Origin: Spartobacteria bacterium
GTDB taxonomy: Bacteria; Verrucomicrobiota; Verrucomicrobiia; Chthoniobacterales; UBA10450
Assembly: GCA_003167555.1 (NCBI GenBank)
Contig: PMSN01000010.1
Location: forward strand, 1-64,000
Direction: 5' to 3'
DNA length: 64,000 nucleotides
Below the pieces are notes generated by a model. It searched no databases. It was not told the origin of the DNA and saw nothing but the letters and a program-made list of their open reading frames with translations. Position numbers and translations under genes: made by a program. How positions within the stretch are numbered: the stretch's first letter is position 1; each line of letters begins with the position of its first letter. Positions 20,827 to 29,246 of the stretch are shown here, piece after piece.

Positions 20827-21369
20827 TTAGGAGGCGAGCTGACGGGATGCTTCTTCCTGCAAGCGGCGTTGATCTTCGGAGGTCAGCACCTTGCCGGTGA
20901 CTTTCGCCGTTGTCTCAACCACGAGGCGGCCCAGCTCGCGCTTCAATTCCATCATGGTGCGCTCGTGCTCGATGGCGCTCGCTTCGCGCGCCTTCGCCAC
21001 GATTTGTTCCGCGGCCACGATCGCTTCCTGCTGCTTGCGATCGGCGAGGTGCGCCGCGCTTTCGCGCGCGTCATCAATCATCTTCTGGGCCTGCGCGTTC
21101 GCCTGGGCCAGGATGTCGGCATGGCGCTGCTCCGCCTCCGCGAGCTGTTGCTTGATTTTTTCCGCGTTGAGCAACCCTTCGGCAATTTTTTGCCGGCGCT
21201 CCTCGAGGACCGCCAGAATCGGTTTGTACGCGAACTGGCGCAGGACGAGCGCGACGATGACGAAGCTGATGACCTGCGAGAGGAAAATCTTGGTATCAAA
21301 CCCAAACGTTTCTCCGGTCTCGCGGGCCATGTCGACGATGCTGGTCGCAGCAAGAATTGAGATGTTCAT
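20827..21369 (-). CDS. atpF: ATP synthase b subunit
   Basis: The 180-residue protein starts MNISILAATSIVDMARE at the ATG at 21369. The frame is open far upstream across atpE and atpB, but those residues are out-of-frame shadows. One membrane helix (about 27-46, FLSQVISFVIVALVLRQFAY) is followed by a long charged coiled coil (about 55-160) rich in Ala, Glu and Gln, the peripheral stalk. Only one b-type gene is present. Confidence 0.93.
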   Translation of the reverse strand: MNISILAATSIVDMARETGETFGFDTKIFLSQVISFVIVALVLRQFAYKPILAVLEERRQKIAEGLLNAEKIKQQLAEAEQRHADILAQANAQAQKMIDDARESAAHLADRKQQEAIVAAEQIVAKAREASAIEHERTMMELKRELGRLVVETTAKVTGKVLTSEDQRRLQEEASRQLAS

Positions 21370-21407
21370 GTTAATAAGCAGGTCACGGCAAGTTGGCGCC
21401 GGTCCGA

Positions 21408-21644
21408 TTAATGGACGAGGAACAAGGCGTAGAACACGATCGCTTCCGCGAGCGCGATGGCCAGAATGGCCTGCACCAGAATCGGAGTCGCCGCGCCTGG
21501 ATTGCGACCGACCGCCGAAGCCGCGCCCATGCCGATGAGGCCGACGCCAATGGCCGCGCCGAGCGCCGCCAGTCCTACGTGAATGCTTCCGCTGATTTCC
21601 GCGAGTATTGGTAGTATCATATATTTTTCTGCTGGTTGTTTCAT
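21408..21644 (-). CDS. atpE: ATP synthase c subunit
   Basis: The 78-residue two-helix proteolipid has helix 1 with GLAALGAAIGVGLIGMG, the polar loop GRNPGA and helix 2 with the ion-carrying Glu67 in AIALAEAIVFYALFL. The ATG at 21644 follows a strong GGAGG by 6 nt and is preferred to the TTG one codon upstream. Helix 1 lacks the Gln, and Ala follows the Glu, unlike Na+-type rings, so H+ coupling is inferred. Confidence 0.95.
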   Translation of the reverse strand: MKQPAEKYMILPILAEISGSIHVGLAALGAAIGVGLIGMGAASAVGRNPGAATPILVQAILAIALAEAIVFYALFLVH

Positions 21645-21686
21645 CAACGACCTCCGCGGGAACCACGGTCCGATCGCCGAAATTTT

Positions 21687-22604
21687 TTAATGATGCGCCG
21701 CCTCCCCGTGTCCCGGTTCGTGTTGCGCGATGAGGAGAGTGAAGACTGCCGTCAGCAGCATGAAGACCAGCGCCTGGACGAAGCCGACGAGTAGCTCCAA
21801 GAAATAAAATGGAATCGGGATCAGCCACGCCAGCGATGGCACCACGTGGCTCATCGATTCGAGCATGATTTCGCCCGCGTAAATATTGCCGAACAATCGG
21901 AAACTGAGCGAGATGGGCCGGAACAAAATCGAAACGATCTCGAGCCATCCGACGATGAAAAAGATGAAGATCATCAGGATCTTGAGGAAGCCTGACGTTT
22001 CCCCTTTCGGACCGAAGAGATGCATGATGAGCCCACCGATGCCATTGGCCTGAATCGCCCAGACGATCCAGCAAACGAAAAAGACCGACGCCATCGCAAA
22101 GGTCAGATTTAAATTCGCGTTCGCGCCGCGAAGCAGCGGCCGATCGATATGGAATGCGCCGGTGGCATCGTGATGGCCCCAGCCGATCGTCCCGACGCCG
22201 GGCAGCAGGCCGAACCAGTTCAGAAAAAGAATGAAAATGAAGATCGTGGCGAAAAACCAGAACGTCTTCTTCACGAGTTGCCGGCCGATCATGTTCTCGA
22301 GGAAATTGTAGAGACTCTCGACGAGCCATTCCCAAAAATTCTGCGCGCCGCTCGGGACTGACTTGATCTTGCGCGTCGCCAGGCGCGCGAAAACGAGAAT
22401 GCCGGCGGCGACGAACCAAGTCACGACCATCGAATTCGTCACGGCAAATTGGCCGACATGGAAAAGGACGTCGGGCTTGAGCGGGATCGAGTGTTCTTCC
22501 TTCGCCGGCTCGTTTGCTGGTTCCGTCGCGGCGAAAGCTGAGAATCCGCCGAAGGCGAAGAGCGCCAGGGCGATCAGAATCAGCGGTGAAAAATAACGCG
22601 GCAT
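21687..22604 (-). CDS. atpB: ATP synthase a subunit
   Basis: The start at MPRYFSPLILIALALFAF (22604) gives 305 residues; the longer frame to 22730 adds an Arg-rich stretch with no support. A signal-peptide-like N-terminus is followed by an acidic, Pro-rich linker, as in other Verrucomicrobiota/Bacteroidota a subunits. Five or more helices follow, with the essential Arg in ISLSFRLFGNIYAGEIM. It forms the proton half-channels against the c-ring. It is the first gene of the operon; atpI is not seen upstream. Confidence 0.93.
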   Translation of the reverse strand: MPRYFSPLILIALALFAFGGFSAFAATEPANEPAKEEHSIPLKPDVLFHVGQFAVTNSMVVTWFVAAGILVFARLATRKIKSVPSGAQNFWEWLVESLYNFLENMIGRQLVKKTFWFFATIFIFILFLNWFGLLPGVGTIGWGHHDATGAFHIDRPLLRGANANLNLTFAMASVFFVCWIVWAIQANGIGGLIMHLFGPKGETSGFLKILMIFIFFIVGWLEIVSILFRPISLSFRLFGNIYAGEIMLESMSHVVPSLAWLIPIPFYFLELLVGFVQALVFMLLTAVFTLLIAQHEPGHGEAAHH

Positions 22605-22766
22605 GAAATGGAGTGTGTTGGAAGCAGCGGCCCGATGTTTCCCGTAGGTGCGGCGGCCGCGGAAGCGGAGCACACAACATAAGGGGCGCTTGCGCCGCGC
22701 ATACCAAAGCGCGTTTTGTCGCGATGACAAGAAACTTTCCGCTGAAAGTTCAGCGCCGTCGCTGCG

Positions 22767-23996
22767 CTACTTCACCGAGACCTGTTCGGGGTAGCGCTCC
22801 TCGATAACAGGGGTCGACTCAGATTGCGGAATTCTCTCGTCCGCCCCCGCCAGCGCGACCGCTTCGTCGTAATGGCTTTCGAGCTGACGGATTTGCTCCC
22901 GCTGCTCGAAATTCGCCGCAACCGACTCGCTCGCGAGCGCGCCCATCTCCCGGAAAGCCAGAGGCGAACGCGCGATGTTTTTCATGGCAGTGGCCAGCGC
23001 TTCAAAATCGCGTTCTTCCACGAGAAACCCGCACCGGCCATCTTCGACGGCCTCCGGAATTCCGCCATGGCGCGTGGCCAGCACAGCCAGCCCGGTTGCC
23101 ATCGCTTCGAGAATGGAGTTGGGAATGCCTTCCTGGTTTTGATCGGGCGGCGTCTCGCTCGGGTGCAGGAAAAAATGTGAGGTCGCGTAGAGTTCCAGCA
23201 GTTCCGCCTGCGAAAGAAATCCGCGGAAATGGACTTTGCCGGAAACGCCCAGTTCCTCCGCCAGTTCTTCCAGGTGCGATTGCAACGGGCCTTTGCCGGC
23301 GATGATCAGCTCGGCGTTTGGAAATTCCTTTTGGAAAATGGCGAAGGCGCAAAGCGATGTGGCCACGCCTTTCTTGGGAATCAGGCGGCACGCTTGCATG
23401 AACCTCCAACGCCCATTCTGGGGAGGATCGCGGCGGACAAAGGGAAATTCGTGCAACGGCACCCCGGTCCGGTTGATCCGCAGGCGCTCGGGCGGGCAAC
23501 CGAGCGTCAGCAGGCGTTCGGCCAGAGATTTCGAGCGCGCGAGGACCAGCGGGACGGCGTTAAAGAGATCCCGCAGTTTCGGACCGTAATCGCGGATGTC
23601 TTTTTTTTGCGCCACGTCCGCGCCATGAAAGGAAACGACACACGGTTTGTGCCAGCGCTCGATGAAAGGCAGCAGGTGCACGCCGGTGTGACCGAAATAA
23701 ATGTGCATCAGGTCCGCGCCGCGCCGCTCGAGCAGCTTCGAAAGCATCTGGTATTCGCCGCGATAAACAATCGGCGGCCGCCGCTTCACGAACTTGAGCC
23801 AGCCATGCCGGAGCGGATTGCTGTGCGGCTTGGGAATGAGTTCGATATCGCGGAACGGAAACAACTCGCCGTTCTGCAGCGCCTTGGTCATGACGAACGT
23901 CTCGTAGTCGTGCAGCGACCGGACCTGACGGTAGATGTGCAACATCTCCGGCTTCAGGAAGGTCGTGCAATAACTGGCTACAACTCGTTTACCCAT
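22767..23996 (-). CDS. Family 4 glycosyltransferase
   Basis: The 409-residue GT-B protein has an N-terminal acceptor domain with HIYFGHTGVHLLPFI and a C-terminal donor domain with ACRLIPKKGVATSLCAF, IAGKGPLQ, the EGIPNSILEAMATGLAV box containing the GT4 catalytic Glu pair, and GGIPEAVEDG. It transfers a sugar from an NDP donor to an unknown acceptor, probably in cell-envelope polysaccharide. It stands between atpB (163 bp) and obg (47 bp) on the same strand. Confidence 0.88.
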   Translation of the reverse strand: MGKRVVASYCTTFLKPEMLHIYRQVRSLHDYETFVMTKALQNGELFPFRDIELIPKPHSNPLRHGWLKFVKRRPPIVYRGEYQMLSKLLERRGADLMHIYFGHTGVHLLPFIERWHKPCVVSFHGADVAQKKDIRDYGPKLRDLFNAVPLVLARSKSLAERLLTLGCPPERLRINRTGVPLHEFPFVRRDPPQNGRWRFMQACRLIPKKGVATSLCAFAIFQKEFPNAELIIAGKGPLQSHLEELAEELGVSGKVHFRGFLSQAELLELYATSHFFLHPSETPPDQNQEGIPNSILEAMATGLAVLATRHGGIPEAVEDGRCGFLVEERDFEALATAMKNIARSPLAFREMGALASESVAANFEQREQIRQLESHYDEAVALAGADERIPQSESTPVIEERYPEQVSVK

Positions 23997-24043
23997 GCAA
24001 AAGAAACGCGATTGTCCGTTAGGTTGCGTAAATTGTCCATCTG

Positions 24044-25204
24044 TTAATCGCCTGCCAGGAGATCGGCGGTTTCGAGTTGTTGCTCCCGGCCAGCGGACGC
24101 TGTTTCAACGAAGAGCCATCGCTGCAATCGTTCCTTCAATTTCTCGAGGCCATCTCCGTCTGCGGCTGAGATCGCCACCACTTCCACTCCGGGAAATCGT
24201 CGCTCCAGCGCATCCAAATTCTCAGCCGCCTCCGGCAAGTCCATTTTGTTGGCGACCACATACCATGGCCGCTCGGAAAGCCGCGGATCGTAGAGATCGA
24301 TCTCGCGCCGGAGATTCTGGAGATCTTCGATCGGGTGGCGCCCCTCGCTTCCGGCGATATCGACGACAAAAAGCAAAATCCGGCAACGCGTGATGTGCCG
24401 CAGAAAATCGTGGCCGAGCCCGACATTGCGATGCGCGCCCTCGATCAACCCAGGTACGTCGGCAATCGAGGCGCGGCGGTAACCGTCGAAATCGACGACG
24501 CCGACCACGGGATGCAGCGTGGTGAAAGGATACGGCGCGACTTTCGGATGCGCGGCGGAAATTTTCCCGAGCAACGTCGACTTGCCCGCGTTTGGATAAC
24601 CGACGAGCCCCGCGTCCGCGATCGTGCGCAGTTCGAGGAGGAAATGGCCTTGCTCCCCCTCTTCGCCTTCGGTGTACTGGACCGGCGCGCGGTTCTTCGA
24701 GCTCTTGAAATGGACATTGCCTTTCCCGCCGCCGCCGCCTTTGCACAAAACGAATTCGTCGCCGTCGTGCGTGAGATCGGCGATCTGTAGCGGCGGTCTC
24801 TGACCGCCGTCGCCGTTTTCAGATTCAGGCGACGACGCCCGGCGGTCAGAGACCGCCGCTACAGGAACTGCGACTGCGTCATAATCATCATTCCGCGGAA
24901 TTGGCGCCGCAGCCGGATACACGACCGTGCCGACCGGGACCTTGACCACTTTCGGCAGCGCGGCGCGCCCGTGCTTCTTCTTGCCTTGTCCGTGCACGCC
25001 GCTCTTCGCCTTGATGATCGGCTCGTAAAAAAGATTCGAAAGATTGTCCGTGTGGACATCGGCGCGGAGAATCACGTCGCCGCCGCGCCCGCCATCGCCG
25101 CCATCAGGGCCGCCGTGTGGGACAAATTTCTCACGCCGGAAACTGACGCACCCTCGTCCGCCGTCTCCGGCCTGGGCAAAAACTTTTATTCGATCGACAA
25201 ACAT
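24044..25204 (-). CDS. obg: Obg/CgtA GTPase with an inserted segment
   Basis: The 386-residue protein starts at MFVDRIKVFAQAGDGG; the frame 13 residues upstream is not needed. It has the glycine-rich Obg fold (1-160), the GTPase with G1 YPNAGKS (about 203-209), G3 DVPG (249-252) and G4 NKMD (319-322), and a short tail. Obg acts in 50S ribosome maturation and stress control. Between VPVGTVVY and IADLTHDGDEF about 40 residues replace the usual 10 or so; residues 114-140 are encoded by an 80-bp perfect-armed palindrome. The frame stays open, so the protein may still work because the site is a surface loop. Confidence 0.94.
   Translation of the reverse strand: MFVDRIKVFAQAGDGGRGCVSFRREKFVPHGGPDGGDGGRGGDVILRADVHTDNLSNLFYEPIIKAKSGVHGQGKKKHGRAALPKVVKVPVGTVVYPAAAPIPRNDDYDAVAVPVAAVSDRRASSPESENGDGGQRPPLQIADLTHDGDEFVLCKGGGGGKGNVHFKSSKNRAPVQYTEGEEGEQGHFLLELRTIADAGLVGYPNAGKSTLLGKISAAHPKVAPYPFTTLHPVVGVVDFDGYRRASIADVPGLIEGAHRNVGLGHDFLRHITRCRILLFVVDIAGSEGRHPIEDLQNLRREIDLYDPRLSERPWYVVANKMDLPEAAENLDALERRFPGVEVVAISAADGDGLEKLKERLQRWLFVETASAGREQQLETADLLAGD
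24785..24864. repeat. Palindromic repeat inserted in the obg reading frame
   Basis: A perfect 24-nt inverted repeat, with left arm ctgtagcggcggtctctgac + cgcc at 24785-24808 and its reverse complement at 24841-24864, surrounds a 32-nt centre with a further gtcgcc/ggcgac pair. Related sequence occurs between genes at 54211-54234, and a distant relative at 38301-38360. Inside obg it adds about 27 codons with no stop. Confidence 0.95.
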
Positions 25205-25263
25205 ATTGGGAATGCGGGGAATTTGCGGGGAAGCGCTCCGCAAGGTGCCATCGTCTCAGCTGC

Positions 25264-25436
25264 TTGTCATCCCGAGCGAAGCGAAGCGGAGTCGAGGGAC
25301 CCCGTGGCGGTACGGTTGACTCACCGACGCCGAAAGGCTGGTCGCTCGTACGGACAACCCGGGATTGGACGCAAGCCCATCAACACTGTCGGCTGCGGGA
25401 TCCCTCGACTCCGCTACGCTTCGCTCGGGATGACAA
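25264..25436. repeat. Palindromic intergenic repeat (tgtcat family)
   Basis: The left arm starts ttgtcatcccgagcgaagcg and continues with agcggagtcgaggga; the right arm is its complement, ending cgcttcgctcgggatgacaa. The arms are about 40 nt and almost perfect; the centre is 90-95 bp. It fills nearly all the space between obg and glgA and stops 5 bp from the end of glgA. Confidence 0.93.
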
Positions 25437-25440
25437 ACGC

Positions 25441-26667
25441 TTATAGCGCGGGCAGTTGATCACGCGTCGCTAACAGCTGTTCGTACAAAGCCTTCGTTTC
25501 TGCCGCGATCTTCGACCAGGCGAACTTCTCCTCGGCGCGTTTGCGTCCGGCTCGGCCGAACTTTGCGCGGAGCGCCGGATCGGCCATCAACTGATTGATC
25601 CGCGCGGCAAGATCACGCGCGAATTTCCCGGGGTCGCGCGGCTCGAAAGGACTCTCGGTCATCTGATCGATCGGAACGAGAAAGCCGGTCTCGCCGTCGG
25701 CCACCACTTCCTTGATTCCACCGACGGCAGTTGCGACCACGGCCGTCTCGCACGCCATCGCTTCGAGGTTGATGATGCCGAAGGGCTCGTAAATCGATGG
25801 GCAGCAAAAGACCGCGGCGTTCGAATACAATTCGCGCACGGTCGCTTTATCGACCATCTCGTCGATCCAGATAACGCCTGCTCGTTTGGCTTTCATCGTC
25901 TCGACCGCCTCTTTCATTTCGGCGCCGATCTCCGGTGTGTCCGGCGCACCGGCACAGAGCACGATTTGAAATCCAGGGTCCATGTATTCGATGGCGCGGA
26001 CGAAGTGGACGATGCCTTTTTGCCGCGTGATTCTTCCCACGAAAAGCACGAATGGCTGGCTCGGATCGATCCCATGTTTGTTGCGCGACGCCGTGGAATC
26101 CAGTTTTCGATATTCCTCCAGATCGATCCCGTTGTGGATGACGTGCAGCCTTTCGGGACGAATCTTGAAAAGGCGTTCCAAGTCTCGCTTCGTTTCACCG
26201 GAAACGGCGATGACGGCATCGGCCATTTCGAGCGCGGTCTTTTCCAGCCAGACCGAGAAATCGTAACCGCCGCCGAGTTGCTCGCGTTTCCATGGCCGGA
26301 GCGGCTCGAGCGAATGGACCGTGATCACAAGCGGAATGCCGTAATTCATTTTGGCGAGGATGCCGCCGAAGTGGCTGTACCAAGTGTGGCAATGCACGAG
26401 ATCGGCATCGATCTCCGCCGTGTTGAAGGCGGTGCAACGGTGGATCGCGCCGAAGACGGACCGCAGCGGCTTCGGACAAGTGAACCCCGACGCGTCGAGG
26501 TCGAATCCAATGACGCGAAGATTTCCCTTCCCCGATTTTTGATCGCCAAAACAGCGCACCTCGATCGGCATCGTCTTCGCCAGCTCCCGCGAGAGATAAT
26601 CGACATGCACGCCCGCGCCGCCATAAACGTAGGGCGGATATTCGTTCGTGAGAAAGAGCGCTTTCAC
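25441..26667 (-). CDS. glgA: Glycogen synthase, actinobacterial GlgA/GlgM type
   Basis: The 408-residue GT4 enzyme begins MKALFLTNEYPPYVYGGAGVH and has VHCHTWYSHFGG, SGETKRDLERLF, a donor loop LFVGRITRQKG and SIYEPFGIINLEAMACETAVVATAVGGI with the catalytic Glu pair. These match the short Corynebacterium/Mycobacterium-type enzyme (about 390-410 residues), which belongs to GT4, unlike the 470-residue GT5 GlgA of enterobacteria. Characterised members make alpha-maltose-1-phosphate or elongate glycogen from ADP-glucose. No other glycogen gene is adjacent. Confidence 0.85.
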   Translation of the reverse strand: MKALFLTNEYPPYVYGGAGVHVDYLSRELAKTMPIEVRCFGDQKSGKGNLRVIGFDLDASGFTCPKPLRSVFGAIHRCTAFNTAEIDADLVHCHTWYSHFGGILAKMNYGIPLVITVHSLEPLRPWKREQLGGGYDFSVWLEKTALEMADAVIAVSGETKRDLERLFKIRPERLHVIHNGIDLEEYRKLDSTASRNKHGIDPSQPFVLFVGRITRQKGIVHFVRAIEYMDPGFQIVLCAGAPDTPEIGAEMKEAVETMKAKRAGVIWIDEMVDKATVRELYSNAAVFCCPSIYEPFGIINLEAMACETAVVATAVGGIKEVVADGETGFLVPIDQMTESPFEPRDPGKFARDLAARINQLMADPALRAKFGRAGRKRAEEKFAWSKIAAETKALYEQLLATRDQLPAL

Positions 26668-26714
26668 GCTGCTCTATTAATCGTGTGCGGGACGGATCGC
26701 ACGCAGATTCACCA

Positions 26715-27140
26715 TCAGCGTTTCACTTTCAAGAGCAGCACCGGAATGTCCACGTTGTGCCGAACGCGATCGGCCGTGCTGCCGTAAAGCAAATCGCTGA
26801 TGAAGCGATGCCCGTGCGTGCTCATCGCGATCAGCTCGACCGGATGCGCGCGCGCCAGCTTGATAATCTCGGTCGACGGCTCGCCCATCGCCAGGACCGA
26901 AGTCACCTCGAATCCTTCCGCCTGTAATTCGCGCTCGAGATTCGCGAGGTAAGCGCGGTCCTGCTTCATCTCCTCGCTCTCCTGCAATTTGAACGTCTCG
27001 AAATTGCGCGCCGCCCAGCCGTCTGCCACGTGCACCAGCATCAGCTTCGCATTCGACATCTTCGCGAGCGGGCGGATGTGCTTGAGAATGGTTTGGTCGG
27101 TCTCACGATTCTCCACCGGAACCAGGATTGTTTTATACAT
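26715..27140 (-). CDS. Universal stress protein (UspA family)
   Basis: The 141-residue protein opens MYKTILVPVEN and has the ATP-binding loop at STHGHRFISDLLYGSTADRVRH and the terminal strand VDIPVLLLK. The Gly pattern is G-x-x-x-x-x-x-x-x-G-S, close to the nucleotide-binding G-2x-G-9x-G-S/T form but with His in place of the second Gly. It follows mntH by 6 bp and is probably cotranscribed with it. Confidence 0.9.
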   Translation of the reverse strand: MYKTILVPVENRETDQTILKHIRPLAKMSNAKLMLVHVADGWAARNFETFKLQESEEMKQDRAYLANLERELQAEGFEVTSVLAMGEPSTEIIKLARAHPVELIAMSTHGHRFISDLLYGSTADRVRHNVDIPVLLLKVKR

Positions 27141-27146
27141 ACGGGT

Positions 27147-28505
27147 TTAGGCGAGCCAACTCTGGAGCATTTGCACGAGGAGCCAGGCGTTGAGCGAAGC
27201 GATCACGAATGCGATGAACCATGCGAGACATTTCAGCGTCAGGCCATTCACAAATTCGCCCATCTTCAGTTTATCGCTCGTAAAAATCACGAGCGGAAAA
27301 ACGGCGAAGCTCAATTGCAAACTCAAGATCACCTGGCTCAACACAAGCAAATTCGTGGTCCCCTTTTCACCGGAAATGATTGTGACGATGATGGCGGGAA
27401 TGATCGCGATCGAGCGCGTAATCAAACGCCGCAGCCACGGTCGAATCCGGATGTTCAGGAAACCTTCCATCACGATCTGGCCGGCGAGCGTTCCCGTGAG
27501 GGTCGAGTTTTGCCCCGAGGCGAGCAGGGCCAGTGCGAAAAGCGTGCTCGCGCCGGTCACGCCGAGAAGGGGCGAAAGAAGTTTGTAAGCGTCCTGGATT
27601 TCCGCGACGTCGTTGCGGCCTCGCGTGTAAAAGGTCGCAGCCGAGACGATCAGGATGGCGGCGTTGATGAAGAGCGCGAACATCAACGCCAGGGTCGAAT
27701 CGATCGTGGCGAACTTGATCGCTTCGCGTTTGCCGGCGGCGTTCAGTTCGTAACGCCGGGTCTGCACGATCGAGGAATGGAGATAAAGATTATGCGGCAT
27801 CACGGTCGCCCCGAGAATTCCGACGGCGATGTAGAGCATGCCCGGATCGGTGATGATTTTTGCCGAAGGCACAAAGCCCTTCGCGATCCCGAGCAGATTA
27901 GGATGGGATACGACCAGTTCCCAACCGAAACATCCGCCGATCACAAAGATGAGCGCGATCACCAGCGCCTCGATGTAACGGAAACCTTTGTTCTGAAGAA
28001 AAAGGACGATGAGAACATCGAGCCCGGTAATGCAGACGCCGGCGAGAAGCGGAAGGCCGAAGAGCAGATTCAAGGCGATGGCCGAGCCGATGATCTCCGC
28101 CAGATCGCACGCCGCGATGGCCAGCTCGCAAATCACCCACAACAGGAAGGAGACCGGCCGGCTGTAATGATCGCGGCAGGCTTGCGCCAGATCGCGGCCC
28201 GTCACGATCCCCAGTTTGAGCGAAAGCGCCTGGAGCAGGATGGCGATGAAGTTGGACAACATGATCACCGACAGGAGGGTGAAATTGTATTTCGAGCCAC
28301 CCGCCAGATCGGTGGCCCAGTTTCCCGGATCCATGTAACCCACCGCGACCAGAAACCCGGGACCGGCGAAGGCGAAAAGTTTGCGCAAGAAACCGGCGGA
28401 AGGCGGCACGACCAGGCTGCGATGGACCTCGGACAAACTGGGCAGAGCCGGCTCCGAGCGGAAACCCGGTTTGGTATGGAGCAGGCCGGACTCGAAATTA
28501 GCCAC
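27147..28505 (-). CDS. mntH: NRAMP-family Mn2+ transporter
   Basis: The 452-residue protein has about 11 helices, with the metal-binding DPGNW motif in the first (Asp59, Asn62) and VMPHNLYLH in the sixth, both required in NRAMP transporters. It carries out H+-driven Mn2+ (or Fe2+) uptake. The start is GTG. It is divergent from a DtxR-family regulator, which supports Mn2+ as substrate, and followed by a UspA gene. An N-terminal extension of about 40 residues precedes the first helix. Confidence 0.94.
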   Translation of the reverse strand: MANFESGLLHTKPGFRSEPALPSLSEVHRSLVVPPSAGFLRKLFAFAGPGFLVAVGYMDPGNWATDLAGGSKYNFTLLSVIMLSNFIAILLQALSLKLGIVTGRDLAQACRDHYSRPVSFLLWVICELAIAACDLAEIIGSAIALNLLFGLPLLAGVCITGLDVLIVLFLQNKGFRYIEALVIALIFVIGGCFGWELVVSHPNLLGIAKGFVPSAKIITDPGMLYIAVGILGATVMPHNLYLHSSIVQTRRYELNAAGKREAIKFATIDSTLALMFALFINAAILIVSAATFYTRGRNDVAEIQDAYKLLSPLLGVTGASTLFALALLASGQNSTLTGTLAGQIVMEGFLNIRIRPWLRRLITRSIAIIPAIIVTIISGEKGTTNLLVLSQVILSLQLSFAVFPLVIFTSDKLKMGEFVNGLTLKCLAWFIAFVIASLNAWLLVQMLQSWLA

Positions 28506-28555
28506 GGCTAATTTAGTTGTCCATTACTATTAATCTGTCAAACGCAAAGTATTTT

Positions 28556-28567
28556 TTGGTTGACCAA
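28556..28567. promoter_or_regulatory. Candidate MntR operator
   Basis: The palindrome ttggttgaccaa lies in AT-rich DNA (attttttggttgaccaaata) between the divergent mntH (start 28505) and mntR (start 28596). It is positioned to block both promoters. DtxR-family sites are AT-flanked palindromes of about this size; the exact consensus in this phylum is unknown to me. Confidence 0.5.
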
Positions 28568-28595
28568 ATAACCGGTTGGCGCGTTCTTGGGCGTT

Positions 28596-29015
28596 GTGCC
28601 GGCCAAGACCATTCCTTCGCGCAACTCGGCCGCGGTCGAGGATTACCTCGAACGCATCCTGGAACTGATCAACACCAAGGGCTACGCCCGCGTGGTCGAT
28701 ATCGCCACCAGTCTCGCCATCTCGCAGGCCAGCGTCACCAACATGGTCCAGCGCCTCGACGGCGAAGGACTCCTCCAATACGAAAAATATCGCGGCCTCG
28801 TCCTCACGACCGCGGGTGAAACTCTCGCGCGTAACATCGCCCGGCGGCACCAGCTCCTGACGGATTTCCTGAAACTCCTCGGCGTCGACGATCGAGTGAT
28901 CGAGCACGACGTCGAGGGAATGGAGCATCACATCAGCCCTCCGACTCTGCGTGCGATCGAGGCGCTCACGAATCAACTCAAGCGGCGGCCATCGCTGCGC
29001 GCGCGGTTGAAATAG
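28596..29015 (+). CDS. mntR: MntR/DtxR-family metal-dependent repressor
   Basis: The 139-residue protein (GTG start, first residues MPAKTIPSRNSAAVEDYLERI) has the winged helix (VVDIATSLAISQASVTNMVQRLDGEGLL) and a dimerisation helix set with metal-ligand candidates Asp and Glu near the start (AAVEDYLE), HQLLTDFLKLLGV, and IEHDVEGMEHHISPPT. These match MntR, including the E-x-x-x-H metal helices. It lacks the SH3-like third domain of DtxR, as MntR does. A TTG three codons upstream is an alternative start. Confidence 0.9.
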   Translation: MPAKTIPSRNSAAVEDYLERILELINTKGYARVVDIATSLAISQASVTNMVQRLDGEGLLQYEKYRGLVLTTAGETLARNIARRHQLLTDFLKLLGVDDRVIEHDVEGMEHHISPPTLRAIEALTNQLKRRPSLRARLK

Positions 29016-29032
29016 GGGCGTGGGATCGAGTT

Positions 29033-29186
29033 TCTGGGTAGCACACCCGCGTCTCGCGTGTCTGGCGATGGCGTCTCGCCATCGCGAACTTCATTAGCGC
29101 CGGAAATGAAACCCCACGCCCTGAGCAACACTATGCTCGGAATGGAAGTTCGTTTTGGCGAGACGCCGAGATGCGCGCTACCCAGA
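29033..29186. repeat. Palindromic intergenic repeat (gggtagc/gctaccc family)
   Basis: The left arm begins tctgggtagcacacccgcgt and the right arm ends gatgcgcgctacccaga, about 40 nt each, with further inner complementarity (gaacttc/gaagttc). A related element lies at 35125-35236. It fills most of the 231-bp gap after mntR. Confidence 0.88.
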
Positions 29187-29246
29187 CGCCGGATCAAGCG
29201 CCAAAAAGCTTTCCCCTGCCTCTCGAACTTCATCTAATACCGAGCC

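Noticed and set aside
20827..22707. A 626-residue frame covering atpF, atpE and atpB
   Set aside because: Only the last 180 residues are real (atpF). The rest is an out-of-frame shadow of atpE and atpB.
27030..28511. A 493-residue plus-strand frame
   Set aside because: Antisense shadow of mntH; Asp/His/Arg-rich without motifs.
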